From: Rheinheimera pleomorphica | GTDB lineage: Bacteria; Pseudomonadota; Gammaproteobacteria; Enterobacterales; Alteromonadaceae | DNA: 64,000 nt | Direction: 5' to 3' | NCBI RefSeq assembly: GCF_011634895.1 | Contig: NZ_SIRR01000008.1 | Location: 620,001 to 684,000, forward strand | Shown: one piece after another, positions 62,456-64,000 of the stretch | Position numbering within the stretch: the stretch's first letter is position 1 | Layout of the letters: each line of letters starts with the position of its first letter | The notes under the pieces: model-generated | What the model was told of the DNA's origin: nothing | Databases searched by the model: none | What the model saw: only the letters and a program-made list of their open reading frames with translations | Position numbers and translations under genes: made by a program

Positions 62456-64000
62456 TTACTCGCTACTGCTGGTTTGATCACTGCTGCTATCCGCCGTTTG
62501 GCTGACTAATACCTCATCAATGCGCTGCAAGCCACGCGGCAGTTTATTACCACGCCGGCCACGCTCACCATGATAATGCGCTAAGTCATCGGCTTTTAAC
62601 CCCAGCTTACGTTTACCCGCCACCAGGGTGACGCTGCCAGAGGCCGGCACTATCGCCAGCTGGCAAACATACTCTTCACGGCTGGCCGCACGGGCTGACG
62701 GAATAGACATCAGCTTGTTGCCTTTACCCTTGCTCAGTTTAGGTAAATCGGCCACCGGGAACACCAGCATCCGGCCTTCGTTAGAGATACATAACACCAG
62801 ATCGGTCTCTGGCTGTTTAACCACCAGCGGCGGCAGCACTTTCGCCCCCAGCGGCAGGCTGAGCACCGCTTTACCGGCTTTATTACGGCTGAGTAAATCG
62901 CTGTACTCGGCAACAAAGCCATAGCCGGCGTCACTGGCCAGCAACAGTGCTTGTTTTTCATCGCCCAGCAACACATGGTCAAAACTTTCACCGGCGACAA
63001 CAGCAAAACGGCCACTTAACGGCTCACCCTGGCCACGGGCTGAGGGTAGCTCATGCGCTTCGGTGGCAAAGCTGCGGCCGGACGAATCGATAAACACCGC
63101 CTGCTGATTAGAGCGGCCACTGGCCAGTGCTTTAAAGGCATCACCGGCTTTGTAGCTTAGTGCGTTGCCATCAATATCATGGCCTTTGGCGCAGCGTACC
63201 CAGCCTTTTTCCGACAAAATCACCGTTACCGGCTCGCTGGGCAGCAGTTCTTTTTCGCTAAGGGCTTTAGCTTCGCCGCGCTGCACTATCGGGCTGCGAC
63301 GCTCATCGCCGTATTTCTCGGCGTCAGCCAGCAGCTCATCGCGAATAAGCTTGGTCAGCTTTTTCTCTGAACCTAAAATAGCCTGTAATTTATCGCGCTC
63401 CTTGGCCAGCTCGTCCTGCTCGCCACGAATTTTCATTTCTTCAAGCTTGGCCAAATGGCGTAATTTCAGCTCTAAAATGGCTTCGGCCTGGCGTTCGGTA
63501 ATGCCGAAAAACGCCACCAGTTCGGGCTTGGGCTCGTCAAAGGTGCGGATAATACGGATAACATCATCGATATTTAAAAAGGCAATTAATAAACCTTCCA
63601 ACACATGGATGCGATCCAGCACTTTATCCAAACGGAACTGCAGGCGCCGGCGCACGGTGTCACGGCGGAAGCTTAGCCATTCGGTTAAAATTTCCAGCAG
63701 GTTTTTCACCCGCGGCCGCTGATCTAAGCCAAGAATATTAATATTGACCCGGTAGCTTTTTTCCAGATCCGTGGTGGCAAACAAATGCTGCATCAGCTGC
63801 TCGACGTCAATGCGGTTCGAGCGCGGCACTATCACGATACGGGTTGGGTTTTCATGATCCGACTCATCACGTAAGTCGCTAACCATTGGCAGTTTTTTGG
63901 CCTGCATCTGGGCGGCAATTTGTTCCAGCACCTTGGCACCGGAGGTTTGATGCGGCAGCGCTGTGATAATAATATCGCCATCTTCCTGGCTGTACACAGC
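62456..64000 (-). CDS. parC: DNA topoisomerase IV subunit A ParC (partial, C-terminal)
   Basis: Roughly the last 514 residues. The visible part starts in the tower/coiled-coil region ([21 protein letters not shown]) and covers the C-gate ([20 protein letters not shown]) and a C-terminal pinwheel with [17 protein letters not shown] and [11 protein letters not shown]. The DNA-gate with the catalytic Tyr lies beyond the right window edge. Identity from the conserved [18 protein letters not shown] motif typical of ParC rather than GyrA. Confidence 0.96.
   Translation of the reverse strand, partial: AVYSQEDGDIIITALPHQTSGAKVLEQIAAQMQAKKLPMVSDLRDESDHENPTRIVIVPRSNRIDVEQLMQHLFATTDLEKSYRVNINILGLDQRPRVKNLLEILTEWLSFRRDTVRRRLQFRLDKVLDRIHVLEGLLIAFLNIDDVIRIIRTFDEPKPELVAFFGITERQAEAILELKLRHLAKLEEMKIRGEQDELAKERDKLQAILGSEKKLTKLIRDELLADAEKYGDERRSPIVQRGEAKALSEKELLPSEPVTVILSEKGWVRCAKGHDIDGNALSYKAGDAFKALASGRSNQQAVFIDSSGRSFATEAHELPSARGQGEPLSGRFAVVAGESFDHVLLGDEKQALLLASDAGYGFVAEYSDLLSRNKAGKAVLSLPLGAKVLPPLVVKQPETDLVLCISNEGRMLVFPVADLPKLSKGKGNKLMSIPSARAASREEYVCQLAIVPASGSVTLVAGKRKLGLKADDLAHYHGERGRRGNKLPRGLQRIDEVLVSQTADSSSDQTSSSE

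Overview
The window looks like a chromosomal segment of a marine or aquatic gammaproteobacterium of the Alteromonadales type (Rheinheimera, Arsukibacterium or Alishewanella-like). The evidence is the NagK/NagB-II/NagA/NagP GlcNAc pathway with a LacI-type regulator, several TonB-dependent receptors, a SapC plus tryptophan-halogenase pair, a symporter-histidine kinase, and housekeeping genes (pepA-holC-valS, lptFG, parC, plsC, rraB) of gammaproteobacterial type. Base and codon use look uniform by eye, and I see no insertion sequence, prophage, integron or CRISPR array.

1-14 kb is a chitin/GlcNAc utilisation locus. nagK-nagB-II-nagA-nagP runs leftward and hex (secreted GH20 hexosaminidase) runs rightward from a shared promoter region. 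An operator-like palindrome there covers the -35 elements of both predicted promoters. The same palindrome precedes a TonB receptor at 12.7 kb, and a variant lies in front of the LacI-type regulator gene (nagR). sapC, a TauE/SafE permease and a tryptophan-halogenase-like flavoprotein lie between.

14-31 kb holds an AbgT transporter, a 3-hydroxybutyrate-type dehydrogenase, a CrbS-like SLC5-histidine kinase, a NarL-type response regulator, a second TonB receptor, a GntP-type permease and an exported MetX-like hydrolase. Between the kinase and the regulator sits a four-gene exported cluster that pairs a dockerin-bearing propeller protein with a cohesin-like, PEP-CTERM-like protein, plus a TolB-like propeller.

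31-41.5 kb is about metals: fbpABC ferric-iron uptake with a weak Fur-like site; a His-rich TonB receptor and His-rich lipoprotein (probable zinc uptake) divergent from a MerC-domain gene across two Zur-like boxes; then a RegB/RegA (PrrBA-like) pair whose kinase has an unusual His/Met-rich predicted periplasmic loop.

41.5-64 kb is mostly housekeeping: tRNA-Leu(CAA), an RDD protein, lptF-lptG, pepA-holC-valS, an orphan pilin with an unknown membrane partner, an NhaC-family transporter behind a structured leader with competing terminator and antiterminator pairings, the TIGR03546/TIGR03545 pair, an amidoligase-class I amidotransferase pair, an RND pump with adaptor, rraB, plsC, and parC truncated by the window end.

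The strongest candidates for something undescribed are the cohesin/dockerin cluster (20.4-24.4 kb), the leader RNA upstream of the NhaC-type gene (51.08-51.27 kb), and the divergent Zur-type region with the adjacent possible metal-sensing RegB.
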